A stretch of 64,000 nt of DNA from Hexactinellida sp. DTS-2022. Taxonomy: Eukaryota; Porifera; Hexactinellida. Location of the stretch: NCBI GenBank assembly GCA_028753945.1, contig JAPNXP010000005.1, positions 2,542,001 to 2,606,000 of the forward strand. The letters are read 5' to 3'. Position 1 is the first letter of the stretch; each line of letters opens with the position of its first letter. Below the pieces are notes generated by a model that searched no databases, had not been told where the DNA came from, and worked only from the letters and a program-made list of their open reading frames with translations. Of the stretch, positions 1 through 10,273 are shown piece after piece. The position numbers and the translations under genes were made by a program.

Positions 1-1512
1 ATGTTCATTTCCTTCTAGACGGCTACTAAGTCTATGATGTAAAATACAGACTTTCTGTGCATTAAAAATCGGATCACATTCAATAGGAGTGTCTAACTTA
101 TTGTGTAAATAGTTAGGGAGAATGTTCCAATTCATTGAGTTGACATGAGTACAGTCAACTGATAATATGTCAATTCCAGCCAAGGCGGCTAACATATCAA
201 GTTCAAAATTTGTACCCCATGCATTGGGTGCAGAAATAGCGTTAATATGTTCATGCAATTCCTGCTCACTGTGTATGCCAGATGTGCGCATAACATTGTA
301 GTGATGCTGGGTACTGGTAATGAATGTATTAATCAGATTGTAGTTTAATATCTCGAAAAAAATTTCAGTGCCAAATATTATATGAGATAGGGTACGGTAC
401 AAACAGTTACCATCTGGTTGAACATTATACACTGAAACATTCTGACCAAAATATGTTGTCAGTTGTGCTTTAAGTGAGGTGTAATAATTGCTTACTGCAC
501 CTCGAGTCTCACGAATAGGTAAAATTAGTATCTCGTGTAATCCAATACAATGCGCAATCTTCTGCCGCATTGGGATAGTAAGATTATTCACCGTACCATT
601 GAGAAAAGACTCTGACAAATCGAATGGATCTCGAATTATTGCATCAAATATACATTCACGATCTGATAATGGTGATACAGTGTATTCAGCTATATCCATT
701 TTGTCTATTACTTCCAATGGGCTAATAGTACTGTCATTAAACTCAAAAAGTTTCATGATTTTACCTTTGCCATCAGATATATTTAGGACAGACTCTCTCT
801 TTGCAGGAGCAATTGCCTCAGGCAAAGGAGTCATTGTCAATTGGGAACTTGGGAATGTTTCATTCAATAGAGAACATATTTCATCTATGTCTTCTATGGG
901 CTCAATATGAGAAGAGGATTTAAAAACTTCCCTATAGACTACATTTCTAATCCAAACTTCCCCAGATTTTGATTTGTCAGTTCCACATACCATTATTTTT
1001 AGTCCCAATGGATTTTTAACTCTACTCAATGCAACATAGAGTTGGCCATGACTAAAAATGGCTTCAGGGGATGGCAGATATAGACCAACGGTATCCAAAC
1101 TCTGACCTTGCCCTTTGTTAATTGTGATACAATAGGCCAAGCGGATTGGAAACTGCCTCCTTCTGAGAATAAATGGAAGTTCAGACTCAGAAGAAGTCAA
1201 TATAATTCGTGGTATAAACACTCGCTTATGCTTGTTTGTACCAGTTGCAATCTCCGCGTCAATTACTCGGTTTGAGAATGCTCTAATAATCAACCGAGTA
1301 CCATTACAAAGACCCTCATCGGGATCAAGGTTACGCAATAGAATTACAGTCGCAAACAATTTCAAGAATAGCCGATGAGGAGGCATACCGTCAGGAGTGA
1401 TGGAATTTAAAAACTCATTTGGAAAATTTACTGCAGCAGAACCTTCTACAGAATCTGCGCTCAAAAGAGTTATACCATCACCAGGAAGCTGATGAATTAC
1501 GTAATCGTTTAT
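1..1512 (-). CDS. Helitron helicase C-terminus joined to an OTU-type cysteine protease domain (partial)
   Basis: Reading leftward from ~1500, one open frame gives the last helicase motifs (ITINKGQGQSLDT, then GHGQLYVALSRVKNP-like SHGQLYVALSRVKNP near 1.05 kb), a linker, and from ~0.45 kb an OTU-like domain. The catalytic Cys motif is VQPDGNCLYRTLSH (~365-425) and the strand-helix segment is WGTNFELDMLAALAGIDIL (~160-220). The likely catalytic His is in GNEH at the very edge of the window. OTU domains are cysteine proteases, mostly deubiquitinases. Some animal Helitrons (Helentron-like) are known to carry them. Two frame disruptions (near 1595 and 1513) separate this from the main frame. The C-terminus is outside the window. 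Confidence 0.82.
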   Translation of the reverse strand, partial: MNDYVIHQLPGDGITLLSADSVEGSAAVNFPNEFLNSITPDGMPPHRLFLKLFATVILLRNLDPDEGLCNGTRLIIRAFSNRVIDAEIATGTNKHKRVFIPRIILTSSESELPFILRRRQFPIRLAYCITINKGQGQSLDTVGLYLPSPEAIFSHGQLYVALSRVKNPLGLKIMVCGTDKSKSGEVWIRNVVYREVFKSSSHIEPIEDIDEICSLLNETFPSSQLTMTPLPEAIAPAKRESVLNISDGKGKIMKLFEFNDSTISPLEVIDKMDIAEYTVSPLSDRECIFDAIIRDPFDLSESFLNGTVNNLTIPMRQKIAHCIGLHEILILPIRETRGAVSNYYTSLKAQLTTYFGQNVSVYNVQPDGNCLYRTLSHIIFGTEIFFEILNYNLINTFITSTQHHYNVMRTSGIHSEQELHEHINAISAPNAWGTNFELDMLAALAGIDILSVDCTHVNSMNWNILPNYLHNKLDTPIECDPIFNAQKVCILHHRLSSRLEGNEH

Positions 1513-1590
1513 TAAACAGCTGTATCATTTTTAGGACACAGAATAATTTTTTGACTTACATAATCACGATCAGCATAATTTACATTTATA

Positions 1591-4500
1591 TCACCATAGA
1601 CTGAAGTAACCTAAGTCTGTAATGGAATCATCTGGTACTACAAATTTGTTATCTATGTGAATCATTTGATTATCATCCTCACGTTCAGTACCTTCTCCCA
1701 CTCTTAATAAAAAGTTGGAAAATTTACTGACCTCGAGGGCATCTTGTGACAATAATGTTTGGAGGCGCATATTTATAGTTAGCTTCATTACTTTAACATA
1801 ACGCCAGAGATATGACCTGTTCAGACAGGAAGAGACCACTTCGGCTCTCGACCCATGCTTAACCACAGGGGGTATCTGACGGAAGTCGCCTCCAAAAACC
1901 ATTACTTTGCCACCAAAGGGGAGATCACAGGAACAAATATCCCTCAAACTGCGATCAACACACTCAGCTACATGCTTATTTGACATGCACGCTTCATCCC
2001 ATACCAAAAGTTTTGTACGCTTAATTAGCTGTGCCAAAGCACTCTGTTTCGAAATGTTGCATACAGTTAACTCATTGATATCAATGGGAACTTTCAACCT
2101 AGAGTGGACAGTCCGCCCTCCTGCGAGGAGGAGAGCGGCTATAGCACTGCTAGCTAACCCAAGGGAAATTTGACTCTTCGAGCGAACTTGAGCCAAAAGT
2201 ATATTATAAAGGAATGTCTTCCCTGTGCCCCCGGGACCATCTACAAAGAATATTTTGGGATACGGCTCAGGATCATTTACCGCTGCTATTATAGAGGTAA
2301 ATACACTAAGCTGATCAGAATTAAGAGAAGGAACATCATGAACAACTATTGCTAGCTGCTCATCAACGTTATAATCTAATTCTCTCTGAATAATAAGAGC
2401 CTCCTCGTATGGACTTCTGGTATGAATAGGTATTGGCATCCCAGGGAAATCTGATAGAGATTTACCCTGGTTTTGCAAACGCTTATCAATATCCACTAAT
2501 ACAGCATTAAGTATGTGCTCATCGACCTCAATATCGGGCACAGATTTTCTAGCACGATGCAGAAAGTCATCAGAAAAAGCAAATTTATACTTTTCCCAAA
2601 GTGCCGCAGGATTACATGGTTCGTTATAGAGTAGAATGGTAACGAATTGATGACGTAACTGTGGAGGCATATGCCACGAAGCAGCCATATCCAAACACAT
2701 ATCATATTCGCTATCATCTTCCAGCAATCCGCGGTGGCATGCGGCCTCCTTGAAGGTACCACAAACAGTTCCGTCAGGAAGAGTACGAATAGCTTCAAAG
2801 CTGGTACAGCCAGTGACGTGATTCAACAGAATTCTCAAGAAGAATCGCTCTCCCTCAGTTGGATGAGCAGAAAACACTCGGCCAACCATCTTACCGTGCC
2901 CCTTAACTCGCGGCTTCCATTCTCGCTTAGTTTTATCCCATACAAAATATTCAGGAAAATCTAAGTAAGAAATTGCCCGAGCAGATGGAAATTTTTGGTT
3001 AGCTAGAAACCATCCTGTTAAAGTGGAATGTTTTTCTACACTTAACACATCCTCAATATCAGCGTCATCTCGAAAAACGACAGATTGCTGATTTTCAAGA
3101 TGAAGAGCTAACCTCATCACATGTGGCAGATTAGCATGGAGATCGTAAGAAAATATTCTATAGCAAGCCTCACATGCAGATATATACCGAGCTTCCACAT
3201 AATTAGATACTTCGTCTACCTTCCGAGGTTTATCAGTGTGATCACCCGACTGGAACTCGATAATGGCTCGGTCATGGCCTTTATAGACATACTTATAGAG
3301 GTACTTAACTGCTCTAACTGTGCTGCAAATTTCAACGTTAATGTGAGCATTAAACTTTAACAAAAGGTATGGGTTATATGGTACAACCCAGCGATTGTCA
3401 AGCTTCATGCCTGCTACCTCTACAGTACGGGAGTTATCTCTGCGCCGATACAATGGGTAACCATCCTTAGTGGTGGTAGTAACGTCAGAGAATTTATTTG
3501 GGTATTGTTTAGAACATGAACCATTGCGCATACAAACAGCAGCCTTCTTTGCAGTACCACATGGACCATGTAACATACAGCGCTTCACAATTTGATGCAA
3601 TCTCGGATTGAGATCAGGATCAGGAAGTTCAGCACACACAATCTTATCGTAATCAGAAGGGTCACGTGGTTTGCAATCATCAGCTAAGATCACCAATATA
3701 TGAGCATGCGGAAGACCACGCTTCTGAAATTCAATTGTGTAGACGTGTGCAACGGTTTTACCAAGAACATGTTTCTTAAGAATGTCATCTAGTAATTCCC
3801 TTAGCTTTTGTTTAAAAACACGAACAATTAAATCGGGACGATCAGTAGCCTTCTGGTTAGGCAAAAGACTACTCGTTATTTCGTCCCAAAGCGGATTACA
3901 TGTAAATGTAATGAATAAATCTGGCTTACCAAATTTCCGCACTATTGTCATTGCGTCCTGATAAAGTTGGAACATTTGCCTCGGAGAGTTGGTAGAGCTC
4001 GAGGGTAGAATAATATTCCGTCCCAAATCAGTCGCATTAGTGTCTCCCTTGGAAACAGCATCAGCCAATCCACTATACAGATCCACTCGGATCTTCTGCT
4101 GATTGGTCTTAATGTAGTTGAGCCGCTGCTGCTCAATCTTAGCGTACATGTCAACGATATACTGGTGGAACAGCCTTCCCGAGAGGTGCAGGTGGTTAAG
4201 TCCGCCCCTGAGCATCAGGCGATAGCTATAGAACTCCAGTGCAGTAACATCGCGTCTACCTCTGCTATGAGGGATACCAAGGTGCCAGCCATCATTTCCT
4301 AGGGGAAACAGTAAGACATAATGCAGCGAGTCATACGCACAGTGTGTTTCTGTGATCCTTTTGAGACCACCACTGTGGGCATGCAACACAATATCCCTGT
4401 TTGCCACTCCCTCAGAGTAACCTCCACCAGGGAGCAGCACTGCAATTTCAGGAGCAGAAGGAGCATTGTATCGGCGTGGATCTGGGCAACCATCAGCTCT

Positions 4501-5700
4501 GATGATCAGCCTGATGTCCACTCCTCCTTGTGCTCGCATTAGATCAACTGCGTGCTTGAAGTGAGAGACATAGGGGTTGACCTCATGTAGCATTTGCTGC
4601 AAGGCCTTTAACTCAGGAAGTTTGGCCTCGCCTAGATGTCTCTGACGGTTTTCCACTTCAGCCTCTGCAGTACCGTCGTGGATGTAAATCTGGGCAAAAA
4701 CTGGTGCCTCATCACTACTTGGAAGCAAACTTCCAATGTAATGGTGCACAACGCCCTGAATACGGAAGGTGTATACACCACGTCTAGCATTAGCAAGCTC
4801 TTTGTCGATATTTGCTCCGAGGGAACAAAACGCAAGGCTTGAGTTGTATGCTCGTATGTGGCTCCTAAAGTACTTGCCTCTGCTATCAGCAGCTGTGAGC
4901 AGATGGCCTAACAACTCAGGAAGTTTATCTAAGGAGGGAAGAACAACCTTGCCCTCTCCGCAACAGAGGGAAAACTTTGCACATGCTTTCGTACTTGTGG
5001 AAAGCTTTTCACTCTCCCAAAACTTAGCATCACAAATTGAACAATTATAGGACATACTACCTATTGAATGTTCATCAACCAAACCATCACTAACCTCAGA
5101 AGAGATTTGTGATCTGGCTAAATTGAGGTACCTCTTAGATTGGAGAGTCTTACTCGTCTCATACAACAGAGTCCGGGACTTCAAACGAACAATTCGCTCA
5201 TTTTCAGACTCACTTTGTCTGAGGACCCCCTGGTGTTTGCGCTGGTATTCCAGGCGATCAGCTGATTCAGCCTCAGACTCACTTTTTCTGAGGGCCTCCT
5301 GGTGTATGCGCTGGTATTCCAGGCGATCAGCTGATTCAGCCTCAGGCTCACTTTTTCTGAGGGCCTCCTGGTGTATGCGCTGGTATTCCAGGCGATCAGC
5401 TGACTGAGCCTCAGACTCACTTTGTCTGAGGACCCCCTGGTGTTTTCGCTGGTATTCCAGGCGCTCAGCTGATTCAACCTCAGACTCACTTTGTCTGAGG
5501 GCCTCCTGGTGTTTGCGCTTGCACTCTAAGCGCATAGCAGTTTCTGCGTCAGACTGCGCCATTCTCCGAGAGGTTTGTCGCTCTCGTTGCTTCTCAAGAC
5601 GGAGAGCTCTTTCGCCAGGAGTCTCATTCTCACGCATTGAGCGCTTTCGCTCAGCTTCCGTCTTGAACGGTTTAGTATTAGGAAAATTATTATCCGACAT
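1591..5700 (-). CDS. Helitron Rep-helicase (RepHel) protein, main reading frame
   Basis: A 1369-residue open frame with the ordered parts of a Helitron transposase. Residues ~50-190 are charged 23-residue repeats (SESEAESADRLEYQR type). Residues ~212-260 hold a Cys-rich zinc-finger-like segment (YNCSICDAKF, CCGEG). The HUH nuclease core follows, with GLPHAHILVIL near residue 660 and the paired-tyrosine motif KYLYKYVYKG near 800. The PIF1-like helicase has Walker A GPGGTGKTF near 1157, Walker B LLVWDEACMS near 1230 and FGGDFRQIPPV soon after. Known role of the family: the Rep part nicks and rejoins one DNA strand and the helicase unwinds it. The frame stops at 1591 inside the helicase; homologous coding resumes in another frame just downstream, so a frameshift has truncated it. 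The ATG at 5700 follows an AT-rich leader. No introns are evident. Confidence 0.92.
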   Translation of the reverse strand: MSDNNFPNTKPFKTEAERKRSMRENETPGERALRLEKQRERQTSRRMAQSDAETAMRLECKRKHQEALRQSESEVESAERLEYQRKHQGVLRQSESEAQSADRLEYQRIHQEALRKSEPEAESADRLEYQRIHQEALRKSESEAESADRLEYQRKHQGVLRQSESENERIVRLKSRTLLYETSKTLQSKRYLNLARSQISSEVSDGLVDEHSIGSMSYNCSICDAKFWESEKLSTSTKACAKFSLCCGEGKVVLPSLDKLPELLGHLLTAADSRGKYFRSHIRAYNSSLAFCSLGANIDKELANARRGVYTFRIQGVVHHYIGSLLPSSDEAPVFAQIYIHDGTAEAEVENRQRHLGEAKLPELKALQQMLHEVNPYVSHFKHAVDLMRAQGGVDIRLIIRADGCPDPRRYNAPSAPEIAVLLPGGGYSEGVANRDIVLHAHSGGLKRITETHCAYDSLHYVLLFPLGNDGWHLGIPHSRGRRDVTALEFYSYRLMLRGGLNHLHLSGRLFHQYIVDMYAKIEQQRLNYIKTNQQKIRVDLYSGLADAVSKGDTNATDLGRNIILPSSSTNSPRQMFQLYQDAMTIVRKFGKPDLFITFTCNPLWDEITSSLLPNQKATDRPDLIVRVFKQKLRELLDDILKKHVLGKTVAHVYTIEFQKRGLPHAHILVILADDCKPRDPSDYDKIVCAELPDPDLNPRLHQIVKRCMLHGPCGTAKKAAVCMRNGSCSKQYPNKFSDVTTTTKDGYPLYRRRDNSRTVEVAGMKLDNRWVVPYNPYLLLKFNAHINVEICSTVRAVKYLYKYVYKGHDRAIIEFQSGDHTDKPRKVDEVSNYVEARYISACEACYRIFSYDLHANLPHVMRLALHLENQQSVVFRDDADIEDVLSVEKHSTLTGWFLANQKFPSARAISYLDFPEYFVWDKTKREWKPRVKGHGKMVGRVFSAHPTEGERFFLRILLNHVTGCTSFEAIRTLPDGTVCGTFKEAACHRGLLEDDSEYDMCLDMAASWHMPPQLRHQFVTILLYNEPCNPAALWEKYKFAFSDDFLHRARKSVPDIEVDEHILNAVLVDIDKRLQNQGKSLSDFPGMPIPIHTRSPYEEALIIQRELDYNVDEQLAIVVHDVPSLNSDQLSVFTSIIAAVNDPEPYPKIFFVDGPGGTGKTFLYNILLAQVRSKSQISLGLASSAIAALLLAGGRTVHSRLKVPIDINELTVCNISKQSALAQLIKRTKLLVWDEACMSNKHVAECVDRSLRDICSCDLPFGGKVMVFGGDFRQIPPVVKHGSRAEVVSSCLNRSYLWRYVKVMKLTINMRLQTLLSQDALEVSKFSNFLLRVGEGTEREDDNQMIHIDNKFVVPDDSITDLGYFSLW
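5140..5550 (-). repeat. 69-bp in-frame tandem repeat in the RepHel N-terminus
   Basis: Five to six units of 69 bp encode a 23-residue charged repeat (core RLEYQRKHQEALRQSESE). Period and reading frame are kept, so copy number can change without breaking the protein. Such N-terminal repeats are commonly seen in animal Helitron proteins. Confidence 0.85.
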
Positions 5701-5949
5701 TCTTGAACAAAAAATTTATTCTTAAGCTCTATACAGCTACTATAGAGCTATTTATATAAAGCTCTCTGCATACTTAATTAGTTAATTCTCATTGGTTAAT
5801 AATTCCTGCATGCATAAAGCTGTTATAAAAAATATCCAATTAATTTAATAATTTAAGTAGAAAATTCTCATTGGTTAACTACACTATTTTAACATTTTAA
5901 TTAATCGAATTATCCATAGTATCTATCTGAATCATATCTGTTTAGTAAC

Positions 5950-6510
5950 GCGAATTTTAATTTTGAATTTTAATTAATTTGTTTACCTATTTGTGTAAAC
6001 AACAACAACAAATATTCATATTAGAAATTTTTAAACGCGAAAATCGTCTTCACATACTTGTTTACCTATAATACACGTTGAAAGCTAACTTCTAGGTTGA
6101 TTTTGAATTTTAATTAATTTGTTTACCTATTTTTGTGTAAACAACAACCACAAATATTAATATGAGAAATTTTTAAACGCGAAAATCGTCTTCAGCATAC
6201 TTGTTTACCTATAATACCCGTGAAAGCTAACTTCTAGGTTGATTTTGAATTTTAATTAATTTGTTTACCTATTTTGTGTAAACAACAACAACAAATATTA
6301 ATATGAGAAATTTATAAACGCGAAATTCGTGTTCGGCATACTTGTTTACCTATAATACCCGTTGGAAGCTAACTTCTAGGTTGATTTTGAATTTTAATTA
6401 ATTTGTTTACCTATTTTGTGTAAACAACAACAACAAATATTCATATTATAAATTTATAAACGCGAAATTCGTGTTCAGCATACTTGTTTACCGATTATAA
6501 CATTTGTTTA
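5950..6510. repeat. ~141-bp tandem repeat, about four copies, in the Helitron 5' region
   Basis: Units each hold TTGATTTTGAATTTTAATTA, TTGTTTACCTATTTTGTGTA, an AACAACAACAAATATT stretch and GCGAAA..CGT..TTC. Successive copies of GGTTGATTTTG lie about 141 bp apart (~6097, 6238, 6379). They lie between the RepHel start codon and the 5' end, so they may be subterminal or promoter sequence of the element. No coding potential. Confidence 0.8.
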
Positions 6511-6726
6511 CCTATTATAACATTTGTTACCAATTATAACTTTTGACAGTTAGTTTATATCTCATACATTAATGCGGTTTCTATCCCCCCCGTCACTTTA
6601 TTACAATCCGGACAAACATACAAACAAACACACAAACAAACAAACAACAATCGAGATTGAATAATATAGATTTAACTTACAGGCAGCAAACATGGAACAG
6701 AGGCTTCTTTAAACTTATGCCTTTTT

Positions 6727-7770
6727 GCGTGCTATTTTGAGAAGCAGTAGATTTTGAGACGTTACTATTAGTTAACCATGGATGTGCTCTACAAATCACA
6801 CAGTGATATTCTGAGACGCTATAAAAGCTATTTTTGGCATTATTGCCATTTATTATGAATTGAGACGCTCCTACATTGGAACCTACAGAAACGAGGTGCC
6901 ATGTGGGCAAGCTTTTAGCCGCCCCAATTCCCAATTTCTGCAGATTCCCCGTTTGTGTATAACATTTTTTGCTTCAATTTGTTGCATTTTTCACACTATT
7001 TATATAGGTTCCCCGTTTGTGGAGGTTACACACAATTACTAAACCTCGAATGTATATTTGGCGGTTCAAACATTACATTATCCAAAATCCCTTTGTTTAC
7101 CGGTTTTCTCCTATCTATTTTTTATCAGCAATCCTACTTAGCTAGATAAACTATCTCCTCCAATGTCAATGTTATGTAACAGTTACATTTATCAAATTTG
7201 TCCGAATTGATTTGAAGGCAATTTGCATTTTTATCTATTAGGTAGTTTTACATCTAATATACCCACTTGGCACTAAAATGTAAGAACAAATCTAATATTT
7301 AATCACTTATTACTAATATTATACCAATTTTATTGGTTATAGAAATAATCACAATGATTCATACTTTTTTACCATATTTACCATACTTAAGGTAGGAGAA
7401 TGTATAGAAGAGATATTAATATGATGATTAATATGTAAACTATATTTCAGTTTTGATTGATCAAAGCAAATAAAGTATGGGGCCTCCTTTTGTGCAGTAA
7501 AACTTACTTATTTGAAACTAATTAATTACTTAGTATCAATTATTTAGTAGATAATTCAATATGTTAATTCACTTGATTACACAGATAATTTACTTACATA
7601 CTAGTCGTCAGTCTTTTGAGCTCGTCTATAACCTCTGGGGATGTGCCGTTTCAGGTCACGTTTCTTTCATCTGGGCTGACCATGATTGGGATTGCGTTCC
7701 GACGGGCCTAGAGCCGGGCGTGCAGAAGGTGGTCGAAAGTTACCCTCCTGATGAGTCCCTGTAATGGGAC
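6727..7770 (-). mobile_element. Truncated Ginger-like element (left end and end of OTU gene)
   Basis: 6735-6870 matches the terminal sub-repeats of the two large elements at 31.6 and 51.2 kb (TATTTTGAGA, GTTAACCATGGATGTGCTCT, CACAGTGATATTCTGAGACG). 7500-7770 matches 55.3-55.6 kb closely, including the minus-strand protein end NAIPIMVSP. Nothing more of the element is present, so it is a fragment of its left side. The stretch between (6.9-7.5 kb) shows no feature I can name. Confidence 0.7.
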
Positions 7771-7811
7771 GAAACCACATACATGATATCTCCATTATTT
7801 GGGGTCGCCGA

Positions 7812-8017
7812 CAGTGATGTTTTTTGGGGGGGGGGGCGCCCCCCTACTTATTTCGCTAAGGGGGGCCTTATATCCCAGGGGGGGGCGCTCCTAGCTCCTT
7901 CCTATTAGTTATCTATAGATTCATTATTGAGGGCCGTTTTCACCTATGTTTTATAAGAAAATGCTTAATTTGAAAAGGGAGCGCCCCCCCACTTCTTTTT
8001 TTGGCAAAACACCACTG
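7812..8017. mobile_element. hAT-type MITE, 206 bp
   Basis: Ends are CAGTGATGTTTTTTGGGGG and (inverted) CAGTGGTGTTTTGCC. It is flanked by a perfect 8-bp duplication GTCGCCGA (7804-7811 and 8018-8025), the hAT signature. The C/G homopolymer-rich middle has no coding potential. It sits in the hairpin of a Helitron 3' end (GTCGCCGAAGCGACTAGT when the MITE is left out). Confidence 0.85.
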
Positions 8018-8084
8018 GTCGCCGAAGCGACTAGTTTTCATACTAGGTCGTGGCCTCATCTCATGATATTATACTAATTCTTAA

Positions 8085-10273
8085 CATAGCCTACTTTACA
8101 TAAGGCCTGACATTAAACTACGAGTTTGGTACCATGGATGCTGTCGAAGTTGGGGAATTTTAGGTAACTACAATATTCTGTCATGATTTTATTTCATACC
8201 TGTCAACCTATTTGAGTCATATCCCTGTACAGGGCTCCAATTTTCCCCTGTACATTGGCCAAAATCCCTGTACGCCTCCCGAAATTTTTTCTCGCTGCTG
8301 CGCTCGCTCGTCCAAGGTATTACTATACATTTACATATCAAAATGATCACTTTGGAAAGGAGGAAGCATGGAATTAGTATATACTGTACTGGGAATCCCT
8401 GTATTCTTTAATAAATATATAAACCAGTTGGGCTTTATGTAGTCAATGCAGAATGCATGACACTGATGATGATGGTAGAATATACTATCGTCACTGTAGA
8501 CATTGTAGACATTATTTGACTCATAATTAGTAAATTAAAAATGCCTGTACAAATGGAATAAATCCCTGTACGCCTGTACAGAACAGCCAAAATTGTTAAA
8601 ATCCCTGTACGGTTGGCAGGTATGGATTTAATTATTTTTATGATATCCAACATGAAATTTTCTTTATTTGTTTCTTATACTAATTTTTCTAATCACTTTT
8701 CAACATACACACTCTCATGCGTGATGCGTGAAACATTTAGAGAAGAGTATATTGAGTACACCCACAAAGGTCCTAACTGAGATAGGACTTACCACGAGCT
8801 TCCACAGAAAAATCCCAACTTAAAAAATGGAGGAGGACAGTACCAGTTTACTTACCAGGTTGTCCATCATACTACTCTTCACAGTATACTACAAACGCAG
8901 ACGTCTCTCCTTCGATTCGAAAGAAGATGAACTACTCCAACATATACAACAAGCAATTGAAATAGTTCCTACTTTTGATGAATTTTGCGATTGTTCTGAG
9001 CTTTCTGGACTTCAATTCATTCTTTGTCAGCTAGAAAATAGCCTCCGCATCTATTTCTGCTGAAAAGATATTTTCTGTTATACAATCTTGTATTGAAGAT
9101 ATTGAACTTTTTGGACTACTGGTTCAGGTAATTTCAACTGATAACTATCCTCAAAATGTGAACTCTTCAAATTGTTTCCCCCTGTTGGTAAGCTAGAGAC
9201 TCGAGTACATCATCCTTATGATATCAACAGGCCACTTTTTCTTACGTTTTATTTTGTCCACATTCTAAAAACGATTCGAAATAATTGGCTCAATCAAATA
9301 TCAAACAACAAAACTTTCGCTTATCCTGATTTAGACAACATTTTCACACAGATTACTGTTCCTTTCCTTTGAGACTATGTTCAGCTTCTTTTCGGGATGT
9401 CAGAGGCATTTACAATTCAGAGAAACCAAACTTGCCCAACGCCTAACTTTGAAACCCTTCTCAAAATGTCAAACTTGTCTTAAAAGTTATTCATGAATCA
9501 ACAGTAGCTGCTTTAGCTGTTCAAAATGACCTACGTTGTCTAGAATTACAAACTGATACGTGGGATTTTATCCCAAATTTTTAATCTCGCTCTGGAAAAT
9601 GTCTAATGTAAACATTCCATATAATCATGTCCTTTTAAACGATGCATTCTCTAGCGGAGTCTAGCCCATTCGTGGGTAATGAAGAGCGATTTTCTTTTTT
9701 GAGGCGAGTTGTCTATTGGTTAGAAGCCTGGAGATCACTCCCTGAAAAGGAAGGAAAATTAAGTCTCCAAACTTTTACAAGCTTTAGACGTGCTTGTGTT
9801 GCATTACCCCAAATAACTAGCCAACTGTTAGATTATTGTGGATTCTCTTGTCTCCTAACATCTTTCTTACAGAAAAACCCACTAGAGCACTATTTCGGTC
9901 TGTATCGTTTATTCTAATGTTACTTGTATAATGTGTATAAGTGTATTATTGTATCTTGTTTAAGATTAATGTATGTTTTCTACTTAACTATATATAGATG
10001 TGCACTTTTGTACTACTACATAGATGTATAATACATTTATTTATTAATGTCCAGTCCAATCATTAGTGATATTAGCTAATTCATATAAGGAAGGGGTATA
10101 CGACAGTATTTTTTTACGATGGACACAAAATACTTAAATTAAATATTAGCCACTTAGTTTATCAATAATTCAGCTTGCAATCGACTTAATTTAGAATTAC
10201 AAATCCATCTTCGACCGCATCCATGGTCCAAAGTTATCAAGTTACTGTGGGGCATTATGTAAAGTAGGCTATG
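8085..10273 (+). mobile_element. P-element-like transposon A, degenerate
   Basis: Inverted ends CATAGCCTACTTTACATAA (8085) and its complement ending at 10273, with matching subterminal blocks (CCATGGATGC.GTCGAAG). The flanks TTCTTAA/TTCTTAC look like a decayed target duplication. Inside, 8827-9063, 9060-9370 and 9640-9917 encode pieces matching the better copy at 26-29 kb: LQFILCQLENS, YFVHILKTIRNNWLNQ and CGFSCLLTSFLQKN..EHYFGLYRLF. Multiple stops and frameshifts break it, and no THAP domain is visible in this copy. Confidence 0.8.
8195..8624. mobile_element. MITE of unknown class, inside P relic A
   Basis: Ends CATACCTGTCAACC and (inverted) CATACCTGCCAACC. The inside repeats ATCCCTGTACG/CCTGTACAG many times. 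No clean target duplication is seen, so the superfamily is uncertain (hAT is possible). Confidence 0.6.

Larger units (their letters stand above)
1..6670 (-). mobile_element. Helitron (rolling-circle transposon), autonomous type, 3' end outside window
   Basis: On the minus strand the element begins at 6670 with the Helitron-type 5' end TCTATATTATTCAATC, preceded by a host A, then a GTTTGTTTGTTTGTG-like stretch. About 0.5 kb of 141-bp tandem repeats follows, then a large Rep-helicase gene (5700 to 1591) and its C-terminal continuation with an OTU domain that runs off the window at position 1. The 3' hairpin and CTRR end lie outside. Coding capacity is high and only two frame disruptions are seen (near 1.6 and 1.5 kb), so this is a fairly young copy. 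Confidence 0.9.

Noticed and set aside
488-910. 140-codon plus-strand frame
   Set aside because: It is the antisense shadow of the Helitron linker and OTU coding region on the minus strand.
5181-5489. 102-codon minus-strand frame of repeats
   Set aside because: It is an alternative frame of the 69-bp repeat, inside the real RepHel frame.
5140-6510. Tandem repeats considered as a CRISPR-like array
   Set aside because: The repeats are contiguous without unique spacers, one set is in-frame coding, and the DNA is eukaryotic.
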